This document shows, piece by piece, positions 20,782 through 28,702 of a stretch of 64,000 nt of DNA. The translations under genes were made by a program, and so were the position numbers. Under the pieces are notes generated by a model. The model made no database searches. It had not been told where the DNA came from and saw only the letters and a list, made by a program, of their open reading frames with translations. How positions within the stretch are numbered: position 1 is the first letter of the stretch; each line of letters begins with the position of its first letter. The stretch comes from Variovorax paradoxus (GTDB lineage Bacteria; Pseudomonadota; Gammaproteobacteria; Burkholderiales; Burkholderiaceae_C), in assembly GCF_000834655.1 (NCBI RefSeq), contig NZ_JXQQ01000030.1, positions 1-64,000 of the forward strand, in the 5' to 3' direction.

Positions 20782-21351
20782 ATGAAAGATGTAGCGCCGT
20801 TGCACGGCACGGGTGCCCCCTCTGAATGGATCGTGCGCTGGTCGCACCTGTTGGCCGCCGACGCGACCGTGCTCGACGTGGCCTGCGGCTCCGGCCGGCA
20901 CATGCAGTGGTTTGCCGGGCGCGGCCACGCGGTGACGGGCGTCGACCGGTCTCCGGAAGCGAACGAGGCAGCCGGCGCCTTCGGCCAGGCCGTCATGGCC
21001 GACATCGAAAACGGCCCCTGGCCCTTCGCCGGCCAGACCTTCGGCGCAGTGGTCGTCACCAACTATCTGTGGCGGCCTCGCATGGCCGACATCGTGGCCG
21101 CCGTGGCGCCTGGCGGCGTGCTGCTCTACGAGACCTTCGCCGCGGGCAACGAAACGGTGGGCAAGCCGTCGCGGGCCGACTTCCTGCTGCAACCCGGCGA
21201 ACTGCTCGCGGCCTGCCATGACCTGCGCGTGGTGGCCTACGAGGACGGGTTCCTGGCCGAACCGGCCCGCTTCGTGCAGCGTATCGCCGCCATTCGCCCG
21301 CCGGCCCCAGTGACCGGCCAGCCCCTGCGCGCCCCGCTGAAGGGAAACTGA
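20782..21351 (+). CDS. Class I SAM-dependent methyltransferase
   Basis: This 189-residue methyltransferase has motif [13 protein letters not shown] (about 29-40) and the acidic residue closing motif [10 protein letters not shown], for cofactor binding. A later VVTNYLWRP segment corresponds to motif IV. The acceptor substrate is unknown; TehB-like and tellurite-resistance-type proteins are similar in size. It is 16 nt downstream of the small membrane protein gene and 79 nt upstream of dapA. Confidence 0.8.
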   Translation: MKDVAPLHGTGAPSEWIVRWSHLLAADATVLDVACGSGRHMQWFAGRGHAVTGVDRSPEANEAAGAFGQAVMADIENGPWPFAGQTFGAVVVTNYLWRPRMADIVAAVAPGGVLLYETFAAGNETVGKPSRADFLLQPGELLAACHDLRVVAYEDGFLAEPARFVQRIAAIRPPAPVTGQPLRAPLKGN

Positions 21352-21430
21352 GGGGACAGGCCCGGCTGACTTGGCAGCCCCCGGAGTAAGTAGAATCGGC
21401 GCTTTCGTCCACCGACAAAGAGATTCCCCC

Positions 21431-22321
21431 TTGGAGCAACTGACAGGCAGCATCGTCGCGCTCGTCACGCCGATGCACGACGACGGCAGTGTCGACTACC
21501 CCGCCCTGCGGCGACTCATCGACTGGCACATCGACGAAGGCACCGACTGCCTCGGCGTGGTCGGCACCACCGGCGAATCGCCGACGGTCGATGTGGAAGA
21601 GCACTGCGAAATCATCCGCGTCTCGGTCGAGCAAGCCAAGGGCCGCGTGCCCGTGATGGCCGGCTGCGGCGCCAATTCGACCAAGGAAGCCATCGAGCTG
21701 GCCAAGTTCGCCAAGGGCGTGGGCGCCGACTCTCAGCTGCAGGTCGTGCCCTACTACAACAAGCCGACGCAGGAAGGCCAGTACCAGCATTTCAAGGCCA
21801 TCGCCGAGGCGGTGGGCGACCTGCCCGTCGTGCTTTACAACGTGCCCGGCCGCACCGTCGCCGATATGGCGCACGACACCGTGCTGCGTCTTGCGCAGGT
21901 GCCCGGCATCATCGGCATCAAGGAAGCCACCGGCAACATCGAACGCGCCCAATGGCTCATTCGCGACCTCCCCAAGAACTTTGCCGTCTACTCGGGCGAC
22001 GACCCGACCGCCGTCGCGCTCATGCTCTGCGGCGGCCAGGGCAACATCAGCGTTACTGCCAACATCGCGCCGCGCAAGATGCATGAACTGTGCGTGGCGG
22101 CGCTTGCCGGCGACGTGAAGCGCGCCATGCAGATTCAGTTCGAGCTCATGCCGCTGCACCGCAACCTGTTCGTCGAACCCAATCCGATTCCGCTCAAGTG
22201 GGCCATGGCCCGGCTCGGCCTGTGCGGTGGCGCCTTGAGGCTGCCGCTCACCGAGCTCGGCGAAGCCAGCCGTCCAGCGGTCGAGGGCGCCCTGCGCGCC
22301 ACCGGCCTGCTCAAGAACTGA
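21431..22321 (+). CDS. dapA: 4-hydroxy-tetrahydrodipicolinate synthase
   Basis: This 296-residue aldolase condenses pyruvate with aspartate semialdehyde in lysine and diaminopimelate synthesis. The Schiff-base Lys164 is in [10 protein letters not shown], Tyr136 is in VVLYNVPGR, and the GTTGES triad region is near 46-51. The TTG at 21431 gives the family N-terminus ([14 protein letters not shown]); an in-frame ATG 60 nt upstream would add an unconserved extension. A TAGAAT -10 candidate lies at about 21391. It is followed by bamC. Confidence 0.92.
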   Translation: MEQLTGSIVALVTPMHDDGSVDYPALRRLIDWHIDEGTDCLGVVGTTGESPTVDVEEHCEIIRVSVEQAKGRVPVMAGCGANSTKEAIELAKFAKGVGADSQLQVVPYYNKPTQEGQYQHFKAIAEAVGDLPVVLYNVPGRTVADMAHDTVLRLAQVPGIIGIKEATGNIERAQWLIRDLPKNFAVYSGDDPTAVALMLCGGQGNISVTANIAPRKMHELCVAALAGDVKRAMQIQFELMPLHRNLFVEPNPIPLKWAMARLGLCGGALRLPLTELGEASRPAVEGALRATGLLKN

Positions 22322-22462
22322 GCCCATCCCCAACACACGCCTGCGATCTGATTTTTCCCTGGCCGCAACGAGGTTAAGCAACCTTTTGCCCGAACTGTGC
22401 TCAGAGATGGCGGGCACTGCGGCCCATAGATTGACCGAACCATTCCAACAAGGAAGACGACG

Positions 22463-23554
22463 TTGAAGAACCTTTCGCAACTTTCGCGATATGCACTGCT
22501 GGCCACCCTCGTTGCCAGCCTCGCCGCCTGCTCCGTGCTCGAGAGCGACAAGATCGACTACAAGAGCGCCGGCAAGGCCCCGACGCTCGAAGTCCCGCCC
22601 GATCTGTCGCAACTCTCACGCGACAACCGCTACGCGGTGCCCGGCGGCGCAGTCACTGCCAACGCCTACCAGGCCGGCGTCGCGAACGCACCGGGTGTTC
22701 CCACCGCCGTTGCCAACATCGGCGACGTGCGCATGGAACGCGCGGGCACGCAGCGCTGGATCGTCGTCAACCGCACGCCCGACCAGCTCTGGGATCCGGT
22801 GAAGGACTTCTGGCAGGAAAGCGGTTTCCTGCTGACCACCGAACAGCGCAACCTGGGCATCATGGAAACCGACTGGGCCGAGAACCGCGCCAAGCTGCCG
22901 CAGGACATCATCCGCGGCACGCTGGGCAAGCTGGTCGACTCGGTCTACTCGACCGGCGAACTCGACCGCTTCCGCACCCGCATCGAACGCACGACCAACG
23001 GCACCGAGATCTTCATCAGCCACCGCGGCATGCAGGAGGTCTACAACAACTCGCGCCAGGACCAGACCGTGTGGCAGCCGCGCCCGAGCGATCCTGAGCT
23101 CGAGACCGAGTTCCTGCGCCGCCTGATGGTCAAGCTCGGTGTTTCGCAAGAGCAGTCGAAGATCCTGGCCGCCACCTCGGCACCGGCAAAGACCGCCACC
23201 ATCGCCAGCGTGGGCAACCAGCCCGTGGTGCAGATCAGCGAAGGGTTCGATCGCGCATGGCGCCGCGTCGGCCTCGCGCTCGACCGCACCGGCTTCACCG
23301 TGGAAGACCGCGATCGCAGCGCCGGCATCTATTTCGTGCGCTACGTGACGCCGAATCCCGATAAGAAGGAAGAAGGCTTCTTCGGCAAGCTGTTCAGCAG
23401 CTCGTCCAAGGATGAAAAGCCGATCAAGTTCCGCATCCTCGTGAAGAGCCAGGGCGAAGCCACCACGGTCTCGGTGCAGAACGAAGCCGGTGCGCCCGAA
23501 ACCTCGGCCAACGCGCAGCGCATCGTCAAGGTCATCGCCGACGACCTGAAGTAA
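22463..23554 (+). CDS. bamC: Outer membrane assembly lipoprotein BamC
   Basis: This 363-residue protein is the BamC subunit of the beta-barrel assembly machine. A lipoprotein signal ends in SLAAC with Cys at about 23. The family N-terminal unstructured region follows (IDYKSAGKAPTLEVPPDL), then two helix-grip domains, the second starting near VVQISEGFDRAW. It starts with TTG at 22463 behind AAGGAAGA. Gene order dapA-bamC is conserved in Gammaproteobacteria and Burkholderiales. Confidence 0.9.
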   Translation: MKNLSQLSRYALLATLVASLAACSVLESDKIDYKSAGKAPTLEVPPDLSQLSRDNRYAVPGGAVTANAYQAGVANAPGVPTAVANIGDVRMERAGTQRWIVVNRTPDQLWDPVKDFWQESGFLLTTEQRNLGIMETDWAENRAKLPQDIIRGTLGKLVDSVYSTGELDRFRTRIERTTNGTEIFISHRGMQEVYNNSRQDQTVWQPRPSDPELETEFLRRLMVKLGVSQEQSKILAATSAPAKTATIASVGNQPVVQISEGFDRAWRRVGLALDRTGFTVEDRDRSAGIYFVRYVTPNPDKKEEGFFGKLFSSSSKDEKPIKFRILVKSQGEATTVSVQNEAGAPETSANAQRIVKVIADDLK

Positions 23555-23562
23555 AAGTGACC

Positions 23563-23653
23563 ACCTCCAGGCTCGCCCACTTCGTGTGGCCGCCAACCCC
23601 CTTCCAGGGGGCGACACCAGCGGCCCGGCAAAGCCGGTTCCGCGGTGTTCCTG
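23563..23653 (+). repeat. Dispersed intergenic repeat, copy B
   Basis: About 91 bp between bamC and the metallohydrolase gene. It is the same element as 3677-3769 in the opposite orientation (shared CACTTCGTGT, CCAACCCCCTT, GCCCGGCAAAGCCGGTTCCG, CGGTGTTCCT). Two nested inverted repeats give stem-loops. An open GTG lies near its right end, in frame with the downstream gene; this is an accident of the repeat. Confidence 0.8.
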
Positions 23654-23674
23654 GAAAAAAGTCCCGTTAGGCAC

Positions 23675-24451
23675 ATGCTGCGTTTCCGAAGCCTCGGCAG
23701 CGGCAGCACGGGCAACGCCGCGCTGGTCGAAGCGACGAGCGGCGGCCGGACCTCCCGGCTCCTGGTCGACTGCGGCTTCGGCATACGGCAGCTCGATCAG
23801 CGGCTGGCCCAGGCGGGCCTTGCCGCCGGCGACATCGACGCCATCTTCATCACCCACGAGCACGGCGACCACATCGGCTGCGCCCACACGCTCTCGCGGC
23901 GCAACCGCATTCCTGTCTGGATGAGCGAAGGCACCTGGCTCGCCACGGGCGGCCGCGACTTCGAGGGCCGGCTGAACCTGGCGCGCGACGATGCAGCGTT
24001 TGCCGTCGGCGATATCGGCGTGCAGCCTTTCACCGTGCCGCACGATGCGCGCGAGCCGCTCCAGCTGCGCTGCACCGACGGTGCGCGCTCCCTCGGCGTG
24101 CTGACCGACCTGGGGCACGCCACGGCGCACGTGCTCAACCGCCTGAGCGGCGTGCATGCGCTGCTGCTCGAGTTCAATCACGACAGCGATCTGCTGGCCA
24201 GCTCGGCCTACCCGCCCTTCCTCAAGCTGCGCGTGGGCGGCAACTACGGGCACCTGTCGAATGCGGCAGCCGCGGACATCGCGCGCGCGGTGCGCCACGA
24301 CGGCCTGCGCCACGTGGTCGCGGCGCACCTGAGCGAACAGAACAACAGGCCCGACATCGTGCGGCGCCTGATGGCCGAGGCGCTCGGTGGGCAGGAGGCG
24401 GAAATGCTGACCGCCACCGCCGCCGAGGGTTCGCCCTGGCTCGATGTCTGA
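23675..24451 (+). CDS. MBL-fold metallohydrolase (YycJ/WalJ-like)
   Basis: This 258-residue metallo-beta-lactamase-fold protein begins with the SLGSGSTGNAALV motif typical of the YycJ group. The metal site THEHGDHIG is near 64-72, followed by LTDLGHAT and an LEFNHD segment. Family members include a 5'-3' double-strand exonuclease, but that activity cannot be assumed here. ATG 23675 was chosen because the N-terminal motif starts there; an earlier in-frame GTG lies in the repeat. It follows bamC, as in related genomes. Confidence 0.82.
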   Translation: MLRFRSLGSGSTGNAALVEATSGGRTSRLLVDCGFGIRQLDQRLAQAGLAAGDIDAIFITHEHGDHIGCAHTLSRRNRIPVWMSEGTWLATGGRDFEGRLNLARDDAAFAVGDIGVQPFTVPHDAREPLQLRCTDGARSLGVLTDLGHATAHVLNRLSGVHALLLEFNHDSDLLASSAYPPFLKLRVGGNYGHLSNAAAADIARAVRHDGLRHVVAAHLSEQNNRPDIVRRLMAEALGGQEAEMLTATAAEGSPWLDV

Positions 24452-24483
24452 CCGCCAGCTGACCTGCCGACGGTGCCAGTAGA

Positions 24484-24505
24484 AAAGCCGCCCTCGGGCG
24501 GCTTT
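24484..24505 (+). terminator. Intrinsic terminator after the dapA-bamC-metallohydrolase genes
   Basis: A 10-bp perfect stem AAAGCCGCCC/GGGCGGCTTT with a tight loop, followed on the plus strand by T-containing sequence (CTGCTTTG). It lies between convergent genes ending at 24451 and 24527, so it may serve both; the A-run before the stem supplies a U tail for minus-strand transcripts. Confidence 0.75.
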
Positions 24506-24526
24506 CTGCTTTGTGAAGGACCCGGC

Positions 24527-24790
24527 TTACTGCTTGGGTGCCTCGTTCTTCTTCGCGGCTTCTGTCGCTGCATTCGCGGCATCCAGTGCCGACGAAGCGG
24601 CAGGCGAAGGGCTCGTTGCGGCCGGATCGGCCGAAGGTGCCGGCGCGGCTGCGGGCGGCGGCGCGGGCTCGGTCACGGGCGCGGGCGGAGGCGTCACGAC
24701 CGCGGGGGCGGCGTCCTCTTTCTTGCCGCAAGCAACGAGTGCGGCAGCGGCGATCAACGAGGCAATCAGGACGGACGACGACTTCTTCAT
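24527..24790 (-). CDS. Small Pro/Ala-rich lipoprotein
   Basis: This 87-residue protein has a lipoprotein signal (SLIAAAALVAC, Cys at about 21) followed by GKKED. The rest is a low-complexity region rich in Pro, Ala and Ser (PPPAPVTEPAPPPAAAP), then a short helix with Glu/Lys. It is probably a periplasmic lipoprotein of unknown role. The start codon is preceded by an AGGAG-like site within GCCAAAGGAGTTCTC. It stands alone on the minus strand. Confidence 0.65.
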   Translation of the reverse strand: MKKSSSVLIASLIAAAALVACGKKEDAAPAVVTPPPAPVTEPAPPPAAAPAPSADPAATSPSPAASSALDAANAATEAAKKNEAPKQ

Positions 24791-24883
24791 GAGAACTCCT
24801 TTGGCAAAGATGTCTGGAACGAAAAAATTCTAGACCCGCATCTCCGCCTGAATGTGTCTCGCGGCCGCATTCGCGGCATTGGC

Positions 24884-25393
24884 TTACAAGCCGAGCGTCG
24901 ATGCCGGAAATGCCGGCCGCGCGAGGCGCCAGCTCTCGTCGATGGCTTCGCGCAGTTCGCGGCGCGCGCGCGGATCGACGCCGCAGACGCCGCGGCTGCG
25001 CTCGGGGTCGATGCGGTGCACGAACCAGGTGGGCGTCCAGATCGCGCTGGGCACCTCGCGCATCTCCGCACTGGCCGCCTTGCCGGTGGCGCGGCATTCG
25101 ATGATGTGGTCCCACATGCGACGCCACGGCACGAAGCGCGCATGGCCGCGTTCGATCGCGTCGAAGCGCTGCGCGAGCAGCACGAAACGCCGGCCGCTGG
25201 CCGACCAGGCCTGCAGCGCCTCGATGCTGGCGCGTTCGCCCAAGGGCCAGTCGGCGAAATCGGGATCGCTGAAGACGATCTCCCTCCAACCCTCTTGCGC
25301 GGCCGCCGACAGCGTGTTGCGCACGATCGCGCCGAACGCCTCGCGGCCGTCGAAGCGGCCTTCGGGCAGCAGTGGCGCGCTGTCAGTCGGCAT
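24884..25393 (-). CDS. Uncharacterised 169-residue protein
   Basis: A soluble protein with no signal peptide or membrane segment. It has Trp-rich stretches (WREIVFSDPDFADWP; FVPWRRMWDHIIEC) and a C-terminal half that includes WTPTWFVHRIDPE. I do not recognise the family. It begins 11 nt inside the end of roxA (ATG 25393), so it is probably co-transcribed with it. Context alone suggests a role connected to translation, without further support. Confidence 0.55.
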   Translation of the reverse strand: MPTDSAPLLPEGRFDGREAFGAIVRNTLSAAAQEGWREIVFSDPDFADWPLGERASIEALQAWSASGRRFVLLAQRFDAIERGHARFVPWRRMWDHIIECRATGKAASAEMREVPSAIWTPTWFVHRIDPERSRGVCGVDPRARRELREAIDESWRLARPAFPASTLGL

Positions 25394-26525
25394 GGACCCA
25401 GCCCGCCTCGCACCATTCCCCCAACAGCGCCAAGGCCCCTTCGCTGGCGCGCGCAAGTTCGCGCGGACCGAGTGCGCGCTGGTCGGCCAGCTTTCGCATC
25501 AGCGTCGCATCGGCACCGCCTGCGCGAAAGCTCTCGCCGTTGATGTAGATGTGGCGCGTGTCGTAGAGCATGCGCGTGCGGCGGTCGAGTGCCACGTGCT
25601 GCATCGCGTCGGGCACGTCGCCGCCTTCGTCGAACCAGATGTTCGCCTTGGGCTCTGTCAGCGATTCGCCCAGCGCCCGATCGATGGCATCCGGATCACG
25701 CAGCGCGGCCTCGACCGCCTTGCGCGCGAAGTCCTGCAACGCTGCGGGCATCGCGGCCGGGGCATCGACTGCGGGCTGCGTCGGATCGCGGTAGCGCGTC
25801 AATTCCGCGGGGCCGGCGTCCTCGAGGTCTTCGGAATAGGCCTGCGCCATGCGCGCGAGCAGGTCGGCACCGAGCTCGCCCACGGCGGACGAACGCAGGC
25901 CGATGGAAAAGGTCATGCAGTCGTCGCCCACCGCAACGCCTTCGTGGGCGTACTTCGGCGGCAGGTAGAGCATGTCGCCGGGCTCGAGCACGAAGCTTTC
26001 TTCCGGCTCGAAGTTCTGGAGGATCTTGAGCGGCACATCGGGCTGCAGTCGCAGGTCGCCCTGCTTGCCGATGGACCAGCGGCGCCGGCCCTGCGCCTGC
26101 AGCAGGAACACGTCGTAGCTGTCGAAATGCGCGCCGACTCCGCCGGTGTCGCTCGCGTAGCTGATCATCAGATCGTCCAGGCGCGCATCGGGCAGAAAGC
26201 GGAACTGCCGCAGCAGGTCGTGCACGCCCTCGTGATGCAGGTCGACGCCCTGCACCAGCAAGGTCCAGGCGGGTTGCTTCAGGGGCGGCAGGGCGCGCCG
26301 CGAGAGCGGCCCGTGCTTGAGCGACCAGCCGGCCTTGCCGTGGCGGATGAGGCGCGATTCCACCTCTTCGCGCTCGGCCAGCGCAAACAGGGCGCTGCGG
26401 TCGATTGGTGGCACCATGGCAGGAATGGCCTGGCGGACCAGCAGCGGCTTTTTCTGCCAGTACCGCCGCATGAACTGCGCGGCGCTCAGGCCGCCAAGCA
26501 ACGGCAGCGGTTGTGTAATCTCCAT
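25383..26525 (-). CDS. roxA: 50S ribosomal protein L16 arginine 2-oxoglutarate hydroxylase (RoxA/YcfD)
   Basis: This 380-residue JmjC-type dioxygenase needs Fe(II) and 2-oxoglutarate. Iron ligands are His-Phe-Asp in GAHFDSYDVF and the later His in KYAHEGVAVG. The N-terminus (LLGGLSAAQFMRRYWQKKPL) and the C-terminal winged-helix-like part match the L16 hydroxylase family. ATG 26525 gives this N-terminus; an in-frame TTG at 26540 is less likely. It diverges from the SlyD-like gene with only 14 nt between the ATGs. Confidence 0.82.
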   Translation of the reverse strand: MEITQPLPLLGGLSAAQFMRRYWQKKPLLVRQAIPAMVPPIDRSALFALAEREEVESRLIRHGKAGWSLKHGPLSRRALPPLKQPAWTLLVQGVDLHHEGVHDLLRQFRFLPDARLDDLMISYASDTGGVGAHFDSYDVFLLQAQGRRRWSIGKQGDLRLQPDVPLKILQNFEPEESFVLEPGDMLYLPPKYAHEGVAVGDDCMTFSIGLRSSAVGELGADLLARMAQAYSEDLEDAGPAELTRYRDPTQPAVDAPAAMPAALQDFARKAVEAALRDPDAIDRALGESLTEPKANIWFDEGGDVPDAMQHVALDRRTRMLYDTRHIYINGESFRAGGADATLMRKLADQRALGPRELARASEGALALLGEWCEAGWVHAD

Positions 26526-26539
26526 GGGAGAATTCTGCA
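26526..26539. promoter_or_regulatory. Back-to-back -10 elements in a 14-nt divergent intergenic region
   Basis: The 14 nt between the roxA and SlyD-like start codons contain the palindrome AGAATTCT (26529-26536). Read forward it gives GAGAAT 6 nt before the SlyD-like ATG; read in reverse it gives CAGAAT 6 nt before the roxA ATG. If both are -10 boxes, both mRNAs begin at or near their ATG and the -35 regions lie in the opposite coding sequence. No Shine-Dalgarno fits either side. Confidence 0.45.
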
Positions 26540-27064
26540 ATGGAAATCTCTGAACAATGCGTGGTCGGTTTGACCTGGACGATGAAAGACACGCTCGGCG
26601 ACGTGCTGGACGTGCTCGACGAGCCGGTGGAATTCATGGTGGGCGGCGACGATCTCTTCGACGTCATCGAGGCGGCCCTGCAAGGCCATGAGCCCGGCGC
26701 CCGTGTGCAACTGCAGGTCGAGCCCGAACAGGGTTTCGGCGACTTCAACGACCAGCTGCTCTTTCTCGAGCCGCGGAAGCTGTTTCCCGAGGGCACGGAA
26801 GAAGGCATGACCTTCGACGGCTCCGCCCTGCCAAAGGGCGTGAGCGACACCATCCCCCGGGATGCGCTCTACACCGTGGCCGAAATCTACCCGGACCACC
26901 TGGTGCTCGACGGCAACCATCCGCTGGCCGGCATCGCGATCAGGCTCGACATCACGGTGCGCTCGGTGCGCGAGGCGACGGAAGAAGAAGTCGGCCGCGG
27001 CACGGCGGGCACCGCCTTCTTCAAGGTGCCACCGATGGCGCCCGGCAACCAGATGCTGCACTGA
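26540..27064 (+). CDS. FKBP-type peptidyl-prolyl isomerase (SlyD-like)
   Basis: This 174-residue protein has the FKBP core split by an insert-in-flap domain as in SlyD. Markers are VGLTWTMKD, GDVLDVLDEPVEF, and PEQGFGDFNDQL leading to the flap. It lacks the long His-rich metal-binding tail of Escherichia coli SlyD; the C-terminus here is PPMAPGNQMLH. It acts as a cytoplasmic prolyl isomerase and chaperone. A bidirectional terminator follows at 27079-27105. Confidence 0.8.
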   Translation: MEISEQCVVGLTWTMKDTLGDVLDVLDEPVEFMVGGDDLFDVIEAALQGHEPGARVQLQVEPEQGFGDFNDQLLFLEPRKLFPEGTEEGMTFDGSALPKGVSDTIPRDALYTVAEIYPDHLVLDGNHPLAGIAIRLDITVRSVREATEEEVGRGTAGTAFFKVPPMAPGNQMLH

Positions 27065-27078
27065 GGACTGCGGACGTC

Positions 27079-27105
27079 AAAAAGCCGGGCAGTGCCCGGC
27101 TTTTT
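27079..27105. terminator. Bidirectional intrinsic terminator
   Basis: A 7-bp GC stem GCCGGGC/GCCCGGC with a 3-nt loop, flanked by five A on the left and six T on the right, so it terminates transcripts on both strands. It separates the convergent SlyD-like gene and the glycine-zipper lipoprotein gene. Confidence 0.85.
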
Positions 27106-27125
27106 TGTGCCCGTGAAGGCCGCTT

Positions 27126-27626
27126 TTACATGCGCGAGATCTGGCCGTTGTCGATGCGCACGCGGTCGCCGATGCGCAGGTCGCCAGGGCTTTGCACGTC
27201 GAAGGCCCGGAAGGCGCCGCGGTCGGTCTCCACCGAGACGCGATAGGTTTCATAGGCGCGTGGCCCGTTCTGCTGGGCCTCGATGGTGTTGCCCAGCAGG
27301 GCACCGCCCACGATGCCCAGCGCAGTGGCCGCCGCGCGGCCGTTGCCACGTCCGAACTGGTTGCCGACCACGCCGCCGATGACGCCACCGGCCACGGCAC
27401 CACCGCCGGTGGTGCCCACGCCTGCGGTTTCGCTGCGCAGCACCTCGATGTTGGCGACGTGGCCGTATTCGACGTAGGCGGCCTCGCGATATTGGATCGC
27501 CTGCGGCGGTGCCTGGTAGGGGTAGCGCGAAGTCTGGTAGACCGGCGCCGGTGCAACGCAGGCGGTGAGCGTGGCCAGGGCCAGCACGGAGGCGGTGACG
27601 GATACGAAGCGCATTGAGATCTTCAT
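27126..27626 (-). CDS. Glycine-zipper outer membrane lipoprotein (SlyB-like)
   Basis: This 166-residue protein has a lipoprotein signal ending in LTAC (Cys at about 23) and a Tyr/Pro-rich linker. A glycine-zipper 2TM domain follows (GGGAVAGGVIGGVVGNQFG; ALGIVGGALLGNTIE, about 70-115), and the C-terminal beta-rich part is 50 residues. ATG 27626 is preceded by GAGGAG. Such proteins insert in the outer membrane and can respond to envelope stress; this one's role is unproven. Confidence 0.8.
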   Translation of the reverse strand: MKISMRFVSVTASVLALATLTACVAPAPVYQTSRYPYQAPPQAIQYREAAYVEYGHVANIEVLRSETAGVGTTGGGAVAGGVIGGVVGNQFGRGNGRAAATALGIVGGALLGNTIEAQQNGPRAYETYRVSVETDRGAFRAFDVQSPGDLRIGDRVRIDNGQISRM

Positions 27627-27808
27627 GTTGAGAGGCTCCTCGAATAGAACTGCGCGTGAAAGGTGCGCTGCCTGTGAATAACGCCACAGCTTTCGCCGCG
27701 ATGACGCAGGACACATGCTGAAACTTTCGAGAGCGGTGTGCTACCCGGGTTCCGTTCTTTACCCCTCGCTTACCTCGCGGTTACTCAGGTTCGCTTCAGC
27801 TTCGGCGC

Positions 27809-28255
27809 TCAGTGCTTGCCCGTGGAGCCGTAGCCGCCCTCGCCGCGCTGCGATGCCGCAAATTCCGTGACCACCCTGAACTGCGCCTGTACGACCGGCA
27901 CGATCACCAGCTGGGCGAGCCGCTCCATCGGCTGCAGCACGAAGGGCGTGTCGCTGCGATTCCAGGCGCTGATCTTGAGTTCGCCCTGGTAGTCGCTGTC
28001 GATCAGCCCGACGAGGTTGCCCAGCACGATGCCGTGCTTGTGACCCAGCCCCGAGCGCGGCAGGATCAGTGCCGCATAGGCGGGGTCCGCCAGGTGGATC
28101 GCGATGCCGGTGCCCACCAGCTGCCAGCCGTTGGGCTCCAGCGTGATCGGGGCGTCGAGGCAGGCCCGCAGGTCGAGGCCGGCGCTTCCCGGGGTGGCAT
28201 ACGCGGGCAATTGATCCACCATGCGCGGATCGAGGATACGAACGTCGACTTTCAC
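27809..28255 (-). CDS. dut: Deoxyuridine 5'-triphosphate nucleotidohydrolase
   Basis: This 148-residue trimeric dUTPase hydrolyses dUTP to dUMP and pyrophosphate. Motif 1 [11 protein letters not shown], motif 2 PRSGLG, motif 3 [11 protein letters not shown], motif 4 RLAQLVIVP and the C-terminal motif 5 [12 protein letters not shown] are all present. It begins with GTG at 28255, 3 nt after the preceding gene. The coaBC-(147 aa)-dut order parallels the dfp-dut pair of other proteobacteria. Confidence 0.93.
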   Translation of the reverse strand: MKVDVRILDPRMVDQLPAYATPGSAGLDLRACLDAPITLEPNGWQLVGTGIAIHLADPAYAALILPRSGLGHKHGIVLGNLVGLIDSDYQGELKISAWNRSDTPFVLQPMERLAQLVIVPVVQAQFRVVTEFAASQRGEGGYGSTGKH

Positions 28256-28258
28256 TGA

Positions 28259-28702
28259 TTACTTGCCTTGCTTTTGTTGCTGTTCACGTTGCTTGCGGGC
28301 GGCCTCTTCGAGCACCTGCTGCCACTTGGCCACGCCCGGCGTCAGCTTGAAACTCTTGAAAAAACTCTTGCCGAACCAGAGCGCCGCGCCGATCACCAGA
28401 ACCAGCACGAAGAACGGCACGCCAGCCGCCCAGAGCACCAGGAACAGCAGCGCACCCACGCCGCCCAGGACCTTGAGCATCGTGGGGCCCATCACTGGCT
28501 TGGCCCCCTCGCCATTCGACGACTCGCGCCGTTGGGCTGCCGTGGCCGCGGTGCCCTGGGCGCCAGGGCCCGGCGTCATGCCGACGTCCAGCCCATGCTC
28601 GCCGGACTGCGCCACGCGCCCCGGCTGCGCGGCCCGGGCCGAGAGTTGCTCGACGTAGCGGGCAAAGTCGCCATTGGGCGGTGTGTTCGATTCGGTATTC
28701 AT
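28259..28702 (-). CDS. Membrane protein between coaBC and dut, unknown function
   Basis: This 147-residue protein has a disordered polar N-terminus. Two adjacent membrane segments follow (MLKVLGGVGALLFLVLWA; VPFFVLVLVIGAALWFG, about 75-112). The basic C-terminal coiled segment is rich in Gln and Lys (LEEAARKQREQQQKQGK). Its ATG overlaps the coaBC stop as ATGA, so it is translationally coupled. I do not recognise the family. Confidence 0.6.
   Translation of the reverse strand: MNTESNTPPNGDFARYVEQLSARAAQPGRVAQSGEHGLDVGMTPGPGAQGTAATAAQRRESSNGEGAKPVMGPTMLKVLGGVGALLFLVLWAAGVPFFVLVLVIGAALWFGKSFFKSFKLTPGVAKWQQVLEEAARKQREQQQKQGK

Noticed and set aside
23645..23674. Upstream GTG extension of the YycJ-like hydrolase
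   Set aside because: The GTG is within the dispersed repeat copy B. The conserved N-terminal motif begins at the ATG at 23675, so the longer start would be accidental.
24484..24505. Hairpin considered as a small RNA
   Set aside because: Its stem and flanking T/A runs are those of an intrinsic terminator between convergent genes; no promoter-like element precedes it.
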